Assembly: GCA_003248805.1 (NCBI GenBank)
Contig: QFQY01000036.1
Location: 1 to 48,572, forward strand
DNA from: Chelatococcus sp.
Lineage (GTDB): Bacteria > Pseudomonadota > Alphaproteobacteria > Rhizobiales > Beijerinckiaceae
Direction: 5' to 3'
DNA length: 48,572 bases
Every line of letters begins with the position of its first letter. Position 1 is the first letter of the stretch. Positions 1 through 8,002 of this stretch are shown here, piece by piece. The notes beneath the pieces were generated by a model. The model was not told where the DNA came from and did not search any database. It worked only from the letters and a program-made list of their open reading frames with translations. Both the position numbers and the translations under genes were made by a program.

Positions 1-625
1 GCATCGAGGGCGAGGGCGGGTAGATATAGGTGTTGCGGACCATGAACTCCTTGAGGATGTCGTTCTGGATGGTCCCCGACAACTTCGCCGCCGGCACGCC
101 CTGTTCTTCAGCCGCGACGATATAGAGCGCCAGCACCGGCAGCACTGCGCCGTTCATCGTCATCGACACGCTCATCTGGTCGAGCGGGATGCCGGAGAAC
201 AGCGTGCGCATGTCGTAGATCGAGTCGATCGCGACGCCCGCCATGCCGACATCGCCCGCCACGCGCGGATGGTCGCTGTCATAGCCGCGATGGGTGGCGA
301 GGTCGAAGGCGACCGAGAGCCCCTTCTGCCCCGCCGCCAGATTGCGCCTGTAGAAGGCGTTGGAATCCTCGGCCGTGGAGAAGCCGGCATATTGCCGGAT
401 CGTCCAGGGCTGGTTGACATACATGGTCGGGTAGGGGCCGCGCAGATAGGGCGGCAGGCCGGGCAGGGTGCCGACGAAGGGCAGGCCGTCTCGGTCCTCG
501 GCCGTATAGAGCGGCTTCACCGGGATGCCTTCCGGCGTAAGCCAGGGCTCGGCCGGCCCCGTCGTCTGCGCGGACGCGCTGCCCCCGCCGAAGGCCAGCC
601 GGGTGAAATCCGGGATCGCGGTCAT
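1..625 (-). CDS. scpA: Methylmalonyl-CoA mutase, large (catalytic) subunit, partial
   Basis: The first 208 codons are present and the gene continues past the left edge. The enzyme uses adenosylcobalamin to interconvert (R)-methylmalonyl-CoA and succinyl-CoA, feeding propionate carbon into the TCA cycle in the cytosol. The translation carries family-typical N-terminal segments: WTIRQYAGFSTAEDSN followed by the TIM-barrel segments GLSVAFDLATHRGYDSDHPR, DQMSVSMTMNGAVLP and LSGTIQNDILKEFM, which line the CoA and substrate channel. The cobalamin-binding C-terminal half lies outside the window. The ATG at 625-623 overlaps the thiD stop (ATGA), so translation is probably coupled to thiD. The large and small subunits normally sit side by side; here thiD separates them. 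Other acyl-CoA mutases share the fold, but adjacency to a small subunit supports methylmalonyl-CoA mutase. Confidence 0.93.
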   Translation of the reverse strand, partial: MTAIPDFTRLAFGGGSASAQTTGPAEPWLTPEGIPVKPLYTAEDRDGLPFVGTLPGLPPYLRGPYPTMYVNQPWTIRQYAGFSTAEDSNAFYRRNLAAGQKGLSVAFDLATHRGYDSDHPRVAGDVGMAGVAIDSIYDMRTLFSGIPLDQMSVSMTMNGAVLPVLALYIVAAEEQGVPAAKLSGTIQNDILKEFMVRNTYIYPPSPSM

Positions 626-1446
626 GGCTTGCTCCCGTCCTGTCTGTCCCACCAGCGGTGGAAATGATGCACCGGTCCGTGCCCGTGGCCAACCGGAACC
701 TCGTCGGCGGCGGCGATCGCGGCGGAGATATAGGTCTTCGCCTCGCCGACGGCGTCCGGCAGCGCCAATCCCCGGGCGAGATTGGCGGCGATGGCCGAGG
801 ACAGCGTGCAGCCCGTGCCATGGGTGTTGCGGGTCTCGACGCGGGGCGCGTCGAAGCGCAGGCGCTTGCCGCCCGACAGCAGCAGCAGATCGCTGCTGAT
901 CTCGCCGCTGCCATGTCCCCCCTTGATCAGCACATTGGCCGCGCCGAGCGCCGCCAGTCGGTCCGCCTGCTCCTCGACAGCCGCGGCGGTCGCGGCCATG
1001 GCGCTGCCGAGCAGGGCGGCCGCCTCGGGCAGATTGGGGGTGATCAGCGTCGCGAGCGGGAAGAGATGCTTCTGGATCGCGGTGACGGCCTCGCTCTCCA
1101 GCAGCCGCGCGCCGGAGGCCGCGATCATGACGGGGTCGAGCACGACGTTGCGCGCCTTGTGGCGCGCGAGCCCGGCCGCGACGGTCGCGATCAGCTCGGC
1201 CGTAGCCAGCATGCCGATCTTGACCGCGCCGACCTCGAGATCCTCGAACACGGCATCGATCTGCTGGGCGACGAAATCGGCCGGCACCGCATGGATCGCA
1301 CGCACGCCCGTCGTGTTCTGCGCGGTGAGCGCGACGATGACGCTGGCGCCATAGACCTGATGCGCCGCAAAGGTCTTCAGGTCGGCCTGGATGCCGGCGC
1401 CGCCGCTGGAGTCCGAGCCGGCGATGGTGAGCGCGATGGCGGTCAA
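622..1446 (-). CDS. thiD: Hydroxymethylpyrimidine/phosphomethylpyrimidine kinase ThiD
   Basis: A 274-residue cytosolic ribokinase-fold kinase that phosphorylates HMP and HMP-phosphate to make HMP-PP for thiamine synthesis. It begins with the family signature TIAGSDSSGGAGIQADLKTF (residues 7-26) and has VIVALTAQNT, KIGMLA, VLDPVMIAASG and the C-terminal anion-hole segment THGTGCTLSSAIAANLA with the catalytic Cys. Length is normal. The start is a TTG at 1446-1444, preceded by GAGGGAGACGAG, a good ribosome site; an ATG start would need an internal position that cuts into the signature. It begins 12 bases after the mutase small-subunit stop and overlaps the large-subunit start by four bases, so it is embedded in the methylmalonyl-CoA mutase operon. 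No functional link between thiamine and this mutase is obvious, so co-transcription is the safe inference. Confidence 0.95.
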   Translation of the reverse strand: MTAIALTIAGSDSSGGAGIQADLKTFAAHQVYGASVIVALTAQNTTGVRAIHAVPADFVAQQIDAVFEDLEVGAVKIGMLATAELIATVAAGLARHKARNVVLDPVMIAASGARLLESEAVTAIQKHLFPLATLITPNLPEAAALLGSAMAATAAAVEEQADRLAALGAANVLIKGGHGSGEISSDLLLLSGGKRLRFDAPRVETRNTHGTGCTLSSAIAANLARGLALPDAVGEAKTYISAAIAAADEVPVGHGHGPVHHFHRWWDRQDGSKP

Positions 1447-1458
1447 GTCTCGTCTCCC

Positions 1459-3432
1459 TCAGCCGGCCGCGACGGCCTGTGCGCGTTCCAGCACCGCGAC
1501 CGCGTCGCAGCCTGCGAAGACGAACGTGTCGACGCCCGCCTTGTTCAGCGCGGCCTCGTGCTCGCCGGGCCGGCCGGCGAGCCAGACGGTCGCGCCCGCC
1601 TTTACCAATGCCTCGGCGACAGCCGCGCCTTCCGACCCATAGGCGGCATCCGTGCCGCACAGGCAGGCGAGGCGCGCACCCGAGGCCGTGTAGGCCGCCA
1701 CCAGCGCCGCGAGGTCGGTGCCGCCCTCCTTCGCGAAGCCGTCTCCGACCGTGGCGGTGAGGCCGCCGGCCTCGAACAGGTTGCGGGCGAAGCCGGAGCG
1801 GGCGGTGAAGTCGGCGACGGGGCCGAGCGTGGCGAGGAAGACCCGCGGCCGCTCGGGCCGGGCGTCCGCCTTGTCGCGCAGCGCCTCATAGGCTTCCGCC
1901 AGCCGCCGGGAAGGCAGGGCGGACGCCTGAAGTCCCGCTACCGGAGCCAGCAGGCCGAGGCTGCGGTCGGCACCAGACAGGAATGCGTCCATCAAGGCGT
2001 CGGGCTCCGCCGTGCCCCTCGCGACGGCTGCCTTCCTCACGCTCCGGCTCTGCGCCACGTCCAGCACCGAGACGGCAGCCTCCGCGATGTTGGGGAACTC
2101 GCTCGTCCCGGTGATCGGCTCGCGGCGGGTGGCAATGGCGCGGGCGCGTGCCTCCCGCTGCGATGCGAGCAGGGCTGCGACATGCCCGTCGGTGAGGGCG
2201 GCCACCATGCCCGGCAGGCCGTCCCTGGCATGGCCCTCGACGTCCTGTAGCCCGGCCCAGGCCTTCTCGCAGAGCGCCTGCGTCAGCGCCTCGAAGCCGC
2301 CGGCGCCGGCGGCCGGATCGGCCACGCGCCAGAGATTGGCTTCCTCGAGCAGCACCAGTTGCGTGTTGCGGGCGACGCGGCGGGCGAAGCCGTCGGCCAG
2401 GCCGAGAGCCGCGGTGAAGGGCTGGACGAGAAGCGAGTCCGCTCCGCCGACGCCGGCCGAAAAGGCGGCAATCGTCCCGCGCAGCAGGTTGACCCACGGA
2501 TCGCGCTTCGTCAGCGAGCGCCAGGCGGTCTCGGCATGGATGGACGCGGGCTTCGGCGCAAGGCCGCAGGCCTCCTGGATGCGCGTCCAGAGCAGGCGGG
2601 CGGCGCGGAACTTGGCGATGGTCAGGAACTCGTCCGTATCGGCGACGAATGTGAAAGAGAGCGCGTCGCGCGCCTGTGCGAGCGGCATGCCCTGCGCCTC
2701 CAGCGCCCGCAGATAGGCGATGGCGGTGGCGAAGACCGCCGCGAGTTCCTGCCCCTCGCTCGCCCCGGCCTCGTGATAGGGGCGGGAGTCGACCGTGATG
2801 AAGGGCCCCTTGAAACCGCGCCCGGCGAGCGCGCCGATGGTCTCGGCCAGCCTGCGGGAGACCTCGTCCCAGGAGGCGGCGAGCGAGCCATGGCTGGCCA
2901 GGACCCCGATCGGGTCGAGGCCGAAGCCGATGTCGAGGCTAGCGGGCGCCAGCCCGCGCTTCTCGACCAGGGCGGCGAGCATCAGGGCGTTGATGCGCCC
3001 TTCGGGAGCGGGATCCAGCCGCAGCCGGATCAGGTCGAGCATCACCCCGCCGAGCGCGGTATCGAGCGCGCCGACATCGTCCGCGACCAGACCGTAGCCA
3101 CGCGCCGCGCGCGCGCCGGCGAAGCTCAGGCAGAGCGTATCGGCTCCGCCGTCGAGGTCACTGAGAGCGAGTTCGGCCGCCTTGGACGGTTCCGGGTGGT
3201 CAAGTCTCGCCGCGACACGCCAGCGACCGATCTCGCCGCGCAAGGGCCGGCCCATGGTGTCGCCCGGCGCGTAGAGCGGTTCGATGCGGATGCCATCGGC
3301 GCTGCGCGAGACGAGCTTCTTCTCGAAATCCGCCCCTTTCAGAACCTTGTCGACGGCGGCGCGCCACGCCTCGGCGCTCGGGGTCGGGAATGCGTCCAGA
3401 TAGGGCAGCTCGGATATCGGGGCCGATGTCAT
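1459..3432 (-). CDS. mutA: Methylmalonyl-CoA mutase, small (non-catalytic) subunit
   Basis: A protein of about 657 residues, partner of the large subunit in the alpha-beta mutase heterodimer. It has the mutase N-terminus (PTPSAEAWRAAVDKVLKGADFEKKL), the barrel region with the TVDSRPYHEAGAS segment, and a degenerate C-terminal cobalamin-like domain. That last domain lacks the DxHxxG cobalamin-ligand motif, as expected of the non-catalytic subunit. The start at ATG 3432 is chosen because AGGAG stands about 10 bases upstream; the in-frame ATG at 3468 has no ribosome site. It heads a tightly packed minus-strand operon with thiD and the catalytic subunit. The 164 bases upstream (3433-3596) hold no recognised gene. 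Confidence 0.9.
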   Translation of the reverse strand: MTSAPISELPYLDAFPTPSAEAWRAAVDKVLKGADFEKKLVSRSADGIRIEPLYAPGDTMGRPLRGEIGRWRVAARLDHPEPSKAAELALSDLDGGADTLCLSFAGARAARGYGLVADDVGALDTALGGVMLDLIRLRLDPAPEGRINALMLAALVEKRGLAPASLDIGFGLDPIGVLASHGSLAASWDEVSRRLAETIGALAGRGFKGPFITVDSRPYHEAGASEGQELAAVFATAIAYLRALEAQGMPLAQARDALSFTFVADTDEFLTIAKFRAARLLWTRIQEACGLAPKPASIHAETAWRSLTKRDPWVNLLRGTIAAFSAGVGGADSLLVQPFTAALGLADGFARRVARNTQLVLLEEANLWRVADPAAGAGGFEALTQALCEKAWAGLQDVEGHARDGLPGMVAALTDGHVAALLASQREARARAIATRREPITGTSEFPNIAEAAVSVLDVAQSRSVRKAAVARGTAEPDALMDAFLSGADRSLGLLAPVAGLQASALPSRRLAEAYEALRDKADARPERPRVFLATLGPVADFTARSGFARNLFEAGGLTATVGDGFAKEGGTDLAALVAAYTASGARLACLCGTDAAYGSEGAAVAEALVKAGATVWLAGRPGEHEAALNKAGVDTFVFAGCDAVAVLERAQAVAAG

Positions 3433-3596
3433 TCGCGCCGTGCTCCTGTCCACACATGGTGCGGTCATGCGGCGCTGATTGCCACGGGCGGGCCTTCACC
3501 GCCACTCCTTACTTCGTCGCAAGCGGCGTGCACATATGCAGGCGATCGCGCGGCCGGCGGGGGGCGCCGGCCACGCGAGCGTGTCGTCCGCCCGCC

Positions 3597-3983
3597 TCAG
3601 ACGAACTGGCCGAGGCCCGGAATGGCGCCGACGATGGCGCCCATCGCGTCCTCGCCCGCCTTCTCGCGGCCGACCGCGAACATCTCCTTCGAAACGGCCT
3701 GGATCTGCCCCATCGAGAGCCCGGCTCCCATGAGCTGCCCGCCGAGAGCCATCACGCCCCCGCCGCCACCCATCAGCCCGCCGACCATGCCCATCAGTCC
3801 TCCTTTAGCGCCGCCCTCGGCATTGGCGAGCTCCTGAGCGCCGGGCAGGGCGGCCATGAGCTCCCCGATCTCCGTCGCCGGGCCTTCCTTTTGCAAGAAA
3901 GCCAGGATGATGCCGATCGCCTTGCGCGCCAGCGTTTCGTCGAGGCCGGCCGCCGCCACGACGCGTGAAATCAGTTCGTCCAT
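3597..3983 (-). CDS. Small Gly/Met-rich protein of unknown function (DUF2780/DUF2267-like)
   Basis: A 128-residue protein. The first 50 residues are an amphipathic helical domain (MDELISRVVAAAGLDETLAR and on), followed by a Gly- and Met-rich stretch at about residues 57-92 and a C-terminal helix ending IVGAIPGLGQFV. No signal peptide is seen. The arrangement recalls small domains of unknown function such as DUF2780 or DUF2267, but I cannot assign a family firmly. The start at ATG 3983 is supported by AGGGAGA about eight bases upstream; the longer reading from 4052 has no such site and adds a low-quality leader. It is divergent from the HerA-like gene, with an AT-rich palindrome between them. 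Confidence 0.75.
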   Translation of the reverse strand: MDELISRVVAAAGLDETLARKAIGIILAFLQKEGPATEIGELMAALPGAQELANAEGGAKGGLMGMVGGLMGGGGGVMALGGQLMGAGLSMGQIQAVSKEMFAVGREKAGEDAMGAIVGAIPGLGQFV

Positions 3984-4023
3984 CCCGCGTGATCTCCCTC
4001 GATCCCCATCGGATCGCTTCAGA

Positions 4024-4052
4024 TAGTTTACATGTTTACTATTCGATTCCAA
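4024..4052 (-). promoter_or_regulatory. Candidate promoter with overlapping palindromic operator
   Basis: In the 144-base divergent gap the AT-rich stretch 4021-4047 stands out from its GC-rich surroundings. It contains an 18-base imperfect palindrome at 4024-4041, TAGTTTACATGTTTACTA, in which 14 of 18 positions are symmetric around ACATGT. On the minus strand a -35-like TTGGAA (4052-4047) and a -10-like TAAACT (4030-4025), 16 bases apart, would serve the 3597-3983 gene. Overlap of the -10 box with the palindrome is a typical layout for repression. The binding protein is unknown, and the promoter boxes match consensus at only 4 of 6 positions each. Confidence 0.4.
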
Positions 4053-4127
4053 CAGCGTCGGGCTTCCTCTGCCCCGGCCGTTTCGCTACACCCTGACGAC
4101 CATAGGGCAGCATGACGGGCGGATATC

Positions 4128-5672
4128 ATGGCGGATGACGGCACGATCCTGATTGGCAAGAGCTGGAAGCCGGAGAACCTGCTGCTCAGGCTGGCCAACC
4201 GCCACGGGCTCGTCACCGGAGCGACGGGCACCGGCAAGACCGTCACGCTGCAGGTCATGGCCGAGGGCTTCGCGAAGAACGGCGTGCCGGTTTTCGCCGC
4301 CGACATCAAGGGGGATCTCTCCGGCATCGCGGCGCCGGGCGATTCCAAGCCCGTCTTCGTCAAGCGCGCCGAGGAGGTCGGAGAGGCCTATCAGCCCGAT
4401 CAGTTCACCACGGTCTTCTGGGACGTCTTCGGCGAGCAGGGCCACCCGGTCCGCGCGACGATCTCGGAGATGGGGCCGCTGCTGCTGGCGCGTCTGCTCG
4501 ATCTCAACGACACCCAGGAGGGCGTGCTCAACATCGCCTTCCGGATCGCCGACGAGCAGAAGCTCCTGCTGCTCGACCTCAAGGACCTGCGCGCCGTCCT
4601 CTCCTTCATCGCCGAGAACGCCAAGGACCTGACGACGAAATACGGCAACGTCTCGGCCCAGTCGGTCGGCACGATCCAGCGCCAGCTCCTCGTGCTCGAG
4701 AACCAGAAGGGCGAGAAGTTCTTCGGCGAGCCGGCGCTCGACATCAACGATCTGATGAAGACCGACCGCGACGGGCGCGGCGTCGTCAACATCCTCGCCG
4801 CCGACAAGCTGATGGCCAATCCGCGGCTCTACGCCACCTTCCTGCTCTGGCTGCTGTCCGAGCTGTTCGAGCAGCTCCCGGAGGTCGGCGATCTCGACAA
4901 GCCCAAGCTCGTCTTCTTCTTCGACGAGGCGCATCTGCTCTTCAACGACGCGCCCAAGGCGCTGCTGACGGCGATCGAGCAGGTCGTCCGCCTGATCCGC
5001 TCCAAGGGCGTCGGCGTCTATTTCGTCACGCAGAACCCGCTCGACATCCCCGATACGGTGCTCGCCCAGCTCGGCAACCGCGTCCAGCATGCGCTGCGCG
5101 CCTTCACCCCGCGCGACCAGAAGGCGGTCAAGGCGGCGGCCGAGACCTTCCGCCAGAACCCCAAGATCAACACCTCGGAGGCGATCACCCAGCTCGCGGT
5201 CGGCGAGGCGCTGACCTCGATGCTCGAAGGGAAGGGCACGCCGACGATCGTCGAGCGCACGCTGATCGCGCCGCCCATGGCCCAGGTCGGCCCCTGCAGC
5301 GCGCAGGAGCGCCAGCAGGCGATGCAGAACTCGGCCGTCCGGGGCAAGTACGACACCATGGTCGATCGCGAGTCGGCCTATGAGGAGCTGATGAGGCGGA
5401 AGAACCTCAACCCGGACGGCTCGCCGGTCCAGGCCGATGCGGCCTCGGGCGGCGGCGGCATCCTCGATACGATCGGCGGGTGGCTCGGGGGCGGTGTGCC
5501 GCAGCAGCGCCCGAAGACGGGGCCGGGTTCGCGCGGCGGCCCGCTGCCGCAGAGCATGGCGGAAAAGGTCCTGACCTCCGCGGCGCGCTCGGCCGCGACC
5601 ACCATCGGCCGGCAGGTCGGCACCGCGATCCTGCGCGGCGTGCTGGGGAGCATGATGGGTGGGAAGCGCTGA
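4128..5672 (+). CDS. HerA-like ATPase/helicase (DUF853, YjgR family)
   Basis: A 514-residue cytosolic P-loop ATPase of the HerA/FtsK superfamily. Walker A is GATGTGKT at residues 31-38, and Walker B is LVFFFDEAHLLF near residue 265. The segment GVYFVTQNPLDIPDTVLAQLGNRVQHALRAFTPRD, read in pieces of the family signature with its arginine finger, lies downstream of Walker B. The last 90 residues are Gly/Pro/Gln-rich and variable, followed by a short helix, as in DUF853 proteins. Homologues are usually annotated as putative HerA helicases but their true substrate is not established, and no nurA-like nuclease gene is adjacent here. The ATG at 4128 directly precedes the conserved N-terminus. It is followed by an intergenic inverted repeat. 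Confidence 0.9.
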   Translation: MADDGTILIGKSWKPENLLLRLANRHGLVTGATGTGKTVTLQVMAEGFAKNGVPVFAADIKGDLSGIAAPGDSKPVFVKRAEEVGEAYQPDQFTTVFWDVFGEQGHPVRATISEMGPLLLARLLDLNDTQEGVLNIAFRIADEQKLLLLDLKDLRAVLSFIAENAKDLTTKYGNVSAQSVGTIQRQLLVLENQKGEKFFGEPALDINDLMKTDRDGRGVVNILAADKLMANPRLYATFLLWLLSELFEQLPEVGDLDKPKLVFFFDEAHLLFNDAPKALLTAIEQVVRLIRSKGVGVYFVTQNPLDIPDTVLAQLGNRVQHALRAFTPRDQKAVKAAAETFRQNPKINTSEAITQLAVGEALTSMLEGKGTPTIVERTLIAPPMAQVGPCSAQERQQAMQNSAVRGKYDTMVDRESAYEELMRRKNLNPDGSPVQADAASGGGGILDTIGGWLGGGVPQQRPKTGPGSRGGPLPQSMAEKVLTSAARSAATTIGRQVGTAILRGVLGSMMGGKR

Positions 5673-5680
5673 ACCGGTGC

Positions 5681-5793
5681 GTCATGCTCGGGCGAAGCGC
5701 AGCTTCGACCCGGGCATCGCGTCTCGGACGAGGCTCCTGCGGCTTGTCGTCCAGAGATTCTCGGGTCTGCGCTGCGCTCCGCCCGAGAATGAC
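5681..5793. repeat. Intergenic inverted repeat, GTCATGCTCGGGCG family
   Basis: Arms beginning GTCATGCTCGGGCGAAGCGC (5681 on) and ending in CTCGGGTCTGCGCTGCGCTC...GCCCGAGAATGAC (to 5793) are imperfect reverse complements around a spacer of about 45 bases. It follows the HerA-like gene stop and could fold into a long hairpin that ends transcription. A shortened relative lies at 9756-9780 inside the GTA cluster, which shows the unit is dispersed. The rest of the 226-base gap to 5898 contains no recognised gene. Confidence 0.7.
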
Positions 5794-5898
5794 GCAGCAG
5801 CCATGACGCCGAACGCTGCTGACGCGGCCGCCTCTCCTTGCCATGATGGTGTCAACTGAATCGGCTCCATTCCCGGGGCCTCCGGAAAGCTTCACCGA

Positions 5899-7287
5899 GT
5901 GACCATGTCCAAGCTGCCTGCCATCCTCGCCCGCCTCGACGCCGATCTCGACGCCTCGCTGGCCCGGCTGTCGTCCTGGCTGGAAATTCCCTCGATCGGC
6001 ACCGACAGCGCTTATGACGCCGAGACGCGCCGCGCCGCTGAGGTTCTGAGGGCCGATCTCGAAGGCCTCGGCTTCAAGGCGGAGCTGCGCGAGACCGGCG
6101 GTCACCCGGTCGTGCTCGCCCATCGCCCGAAGCCCGGTGCGCCGCATGCGCTGTTCTACGGTCACTACGACGTGCAGCCGGTCGATCCGCTGAGCCTCTG
6201 GGAGAACGATCCCTTCAAGCCGGTCGTCAAGGAGCTGGAGCCGGGCCGCAAGGTCATCCTCGCGCGCGGCGCCTGCGACGACAAGGGACAGGTCATGACC
6301 TTCGTCGAGGCGATGCGCGCGACGCTGGCCGAGACGGGCGACCTGCCGATCGGCCTCACCATCCTGGTCGAGGGCGAGGAGGAGTCGGGCTCGGTCAACC
6401 TGCCGCCCTTCATCGCCGCCAATGCCGAGGAGCTGAAGGCCGATTTCGCGCTCGTCTGCGACACCGGCATGTGGGACCGGCAGACGCCCCTGATCACCTC
6501 GACGCTGCGCGGCATGGTCTATCAGGAGGTCACGCTGACCGCGGCCGACCGCGACCTGCATTCCGGCATCTTCGGCGGCGCCGCCGCGAACCCGATCCAT
6601 ATCCTGTCGAGGATCGTGGCCGAGCTGCATGACGAGGACGGCCGCATCACCGTGCCCGGCTTCTACGAGGGCGTCCACGAGCCGACCAACGCCCAGAAGG
6701 CGGAATGGGCCGATCTCGGCCTGACCGAGAAGGAGTTCCTCGGGCAGGTCGGCCTGAAGAAGTCGGTCGGCGAGAAGGGCCGCATGCTGATCGAGCAGAT
6801 CCAGTCGCGCCCGACCTGCGACGTCAACGGCATCTGGGGCGGCTATACCGGCGAGGGCTCCAAGACCGTGATCGCGGCCAAGGCCTCGGCCAAGGTCTCT
6901 TTCCGCCTCGTCGGCGACCAGGACCCGGTGAAGATCGCCGAGGCCTTCCGGCAATTCGTGCGCGACCGGCTGCCGGAGGATGTCACCGCCGAGTTCATCA
7001 GCCATTCCGGCTCGCCCGCGCTCTCGGTGCCGGTCGATTCACCCGTGCTGCAGAAGGCGCGCCAGGCGCTCGCCGAGGAGTGGGGCGGGCGCGTCGTCAC
7101 GATCGGCGGCGGCGGATCGATCCCGGTCGGCGGCGAGTTCAAGAAGACCCTCGGCCTCGACACGCTCTATGTCGGCTTCGGCCTCGACGACGACCGCGTC
7201 CATTCGCCCAACGAAAAGTACGATCTCTCCTCCTTCCACAAGGGCCAGCGCTCCTGGGCCCGCATCCTGCAGGCGCTCGCATCGTGA
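5899..7287 (+). CDS. M20 family metallopeptidase (dipeptidase-like)
   Basis: A 462-residue cytosolic zinc amidohydrolase of the ArgE/DapE/CPG2 clan. Metal and catalytic residues are visible: GHYD with His89 and Asp91, the bridging Asp in ARGACDDKGQ (127-128), the general base and ligand in VEGEEESGS (160-162), Asp188 in CDTGMW, and a late His in the VHSPNE segment (about 434). The dimerisation domain lies between roughly 200 and 350. Such proteins are usually annotated as dipeptidases or M20 peptidases; the substrate cannot be told. GTG 5899 is preferred because GGAAAG is nine bases upstream; ATG 5905 is an alternative. Its stop overlaps the start of the next gene (GTGA at 7284-7287), which implies translational coupling. 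Confidence 0.9.
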   Translation: MTMSKLPAILARLDADLDASLARLSSWLEIPSIGTDSAYDAETRRAAEVLRADLEGLGFKAELRETGGHPVVLAHRPKPGAPHALFYGHYDVQPVDPLSLWENDPFKPVVKELEPGRKVILARGACDDKGQVMTFVEAMRATLAETGDLPIGLTILVEGEEESGSVNLPPFIAANAEELKADFALVCDTGMWDRQTPLITSTLRGMVYQEVTLTAADRDLHSGIFGGAAANPIHILSRIVAELHDEDGRITVPGFYEGVHEPTNAQKAEWADLGLTEKEFLGQVGLKKSVGEKGRMLIEQIQSRPTCDVNGIWGGYTGEGSKTVIAAKASAKVSFRLVGDQDPVKIAEAFRQFVRDRLPEDVTAEFISHSGSPALSVPVDSPVLQKARQALAEEWGGRVVTIGGGGSIPVGGEFKKTLGLDTLYVGFGLDDDRVHSPNEKYDLSSFHKGQRSWARILQALAS

Positions 7288-7865
7288 AATCCGTCTGCGT
7301 TTTCTGCGGGTCCAATCCCGGCAATGATCCGGTCTATGCTGAGGCGGCGCGCGCCATGGGCCGCGAGGTCGCCCGGCGCGGCATGGTGCTGGTCTATGGC
7401 GGCGGCGCCGTCGGGCTGATGGGCATCGTCGCCGATGCGGCGCTCGATGCCGGTGGCGAGGTGCATGGCGTCATTCCCCGCGCCCTGCGCGAGAAGGAGA
7501 TCGGCCACTACACCCTGACCCGGCTCGAGATCGTCGAGACCATGCATGAGCGCAAGGCGCGCATGGCCGAGCTTTCGGAGGGTTTTATCGCCATGCCGGG
7601 CGGCATCGGCACCTTCGAGGAGATCTTCGAGATCTGGACCTGGGGCCAGCTCGGCATCCATTCCAAGCCGCTCGGCTTCCTGAACGTCGCCGGCTTCTAC
7701 GATCCGCTCGCCTCTTTCCTCGACGCCACGGTCGATGCCGGCTTCCTGAAGCCGATGCACCGCGCCATCGCGATGACGGACACGCAGCCCGAAACCCTGC
7801 TCGACCGCATGGAGACCTACGTCCCGACCGCGACGATCAAGTGGATCGAGAAGGAGCAGGTGTGA
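7284..7865 (+). CDS. LOG-family cytokinin riboside 5'-monophosphate phosphoribohydrolase (TIGR00730)
   Basis: A 193-residue Rossmann-like protein. It shows the N-terminal VCVFCGSNPG, the nucleotide-binding LVYGGGAVGLMG (37-48), MHERKARM (88-94) and the diagnostic MPGGIGTFEEIFE (104-116). The family hydrolyses nucleoside 5'-monophosphates, releasing ribose 5-phosphate; in bacteria it often acts on AMP-like purine nucleotides and is frequently misnamed lysine decarboxylase. The start is GTG 7284, overlapping the stop of the M20 peptidase gene. Length is standard. The pairing with a peptidase gives no clear functional clue. Confidence 0.92.
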   Translation: MKSVCVFCGSNPGNDPVYAEAARAMGREVARRGMVLVYGGGAVGLMGIVADAALDAGGEVHGVIPRALREKEIGHYTLTRLEIVETMHERKARMAELSEGFIAMPGGIGTFEEIFEIWTWGQLGIHSKPLGFLNVAGFYDPLASFLDATVDAGFLKPMHRAIAMTDTQPETLLDRMETYVPTATIKWIEKEQV

Positions 7866-7893
7866 GCGGCGTTGAGATTATAGGAAAATAATC

Positions 7894-7922
7894 TTGACAT
7901 CGTGACGCTGATCCGGTAGACA
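7894..7922 (+). promoter_or_regulatory. Candidate sigma-70 type promoter of the GTA cluster
   Basis: TTGACA at 7894-7899 is a perfect -35 box. A 17-base spacer leads to TAGACA at 7917-7922 as a weak -10. Upstream, 7876-7893 is AT-rich, like an UP element and unusual in this GC-rich DNA. It lies about 80 bases before the first GTA gene and after a gene that ends at 7865. A 13-base palindrome, TCAC-N5-GTGA (7933-7945), falls just downstream of the expected transcription start, where a repressor could bind. Inference from sequence only. Confidence 0.5.
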
Positions 7923-7953
7923 TCGGGAACGCTCACGAAGTGTGACCGAACGG

Positions 7954-7981
7954 AGCCGCCGCGCTGATCCAGCCGGCGGCT
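7954..7981 (+). promoter_or_regulatory. Leader hairpin upstream of GTA terS
   Basis: AGCCGCCG (7954-7961) and CGGCGGCT (7974-7981) form a perfect 8-base-pair stem with a 12-base loop in the untranslated leader ahead of the first GTA gene. The following TTCGCCGTTT is only partly T-rich, so a rho-independent attenuator is possible but weakly supported. It could equally be a structure affecting translation of terS. Confidence 0.35.
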
Positions 7982-8002
7982 TCGCCGTTTCAGGATGCTC
8001 CC

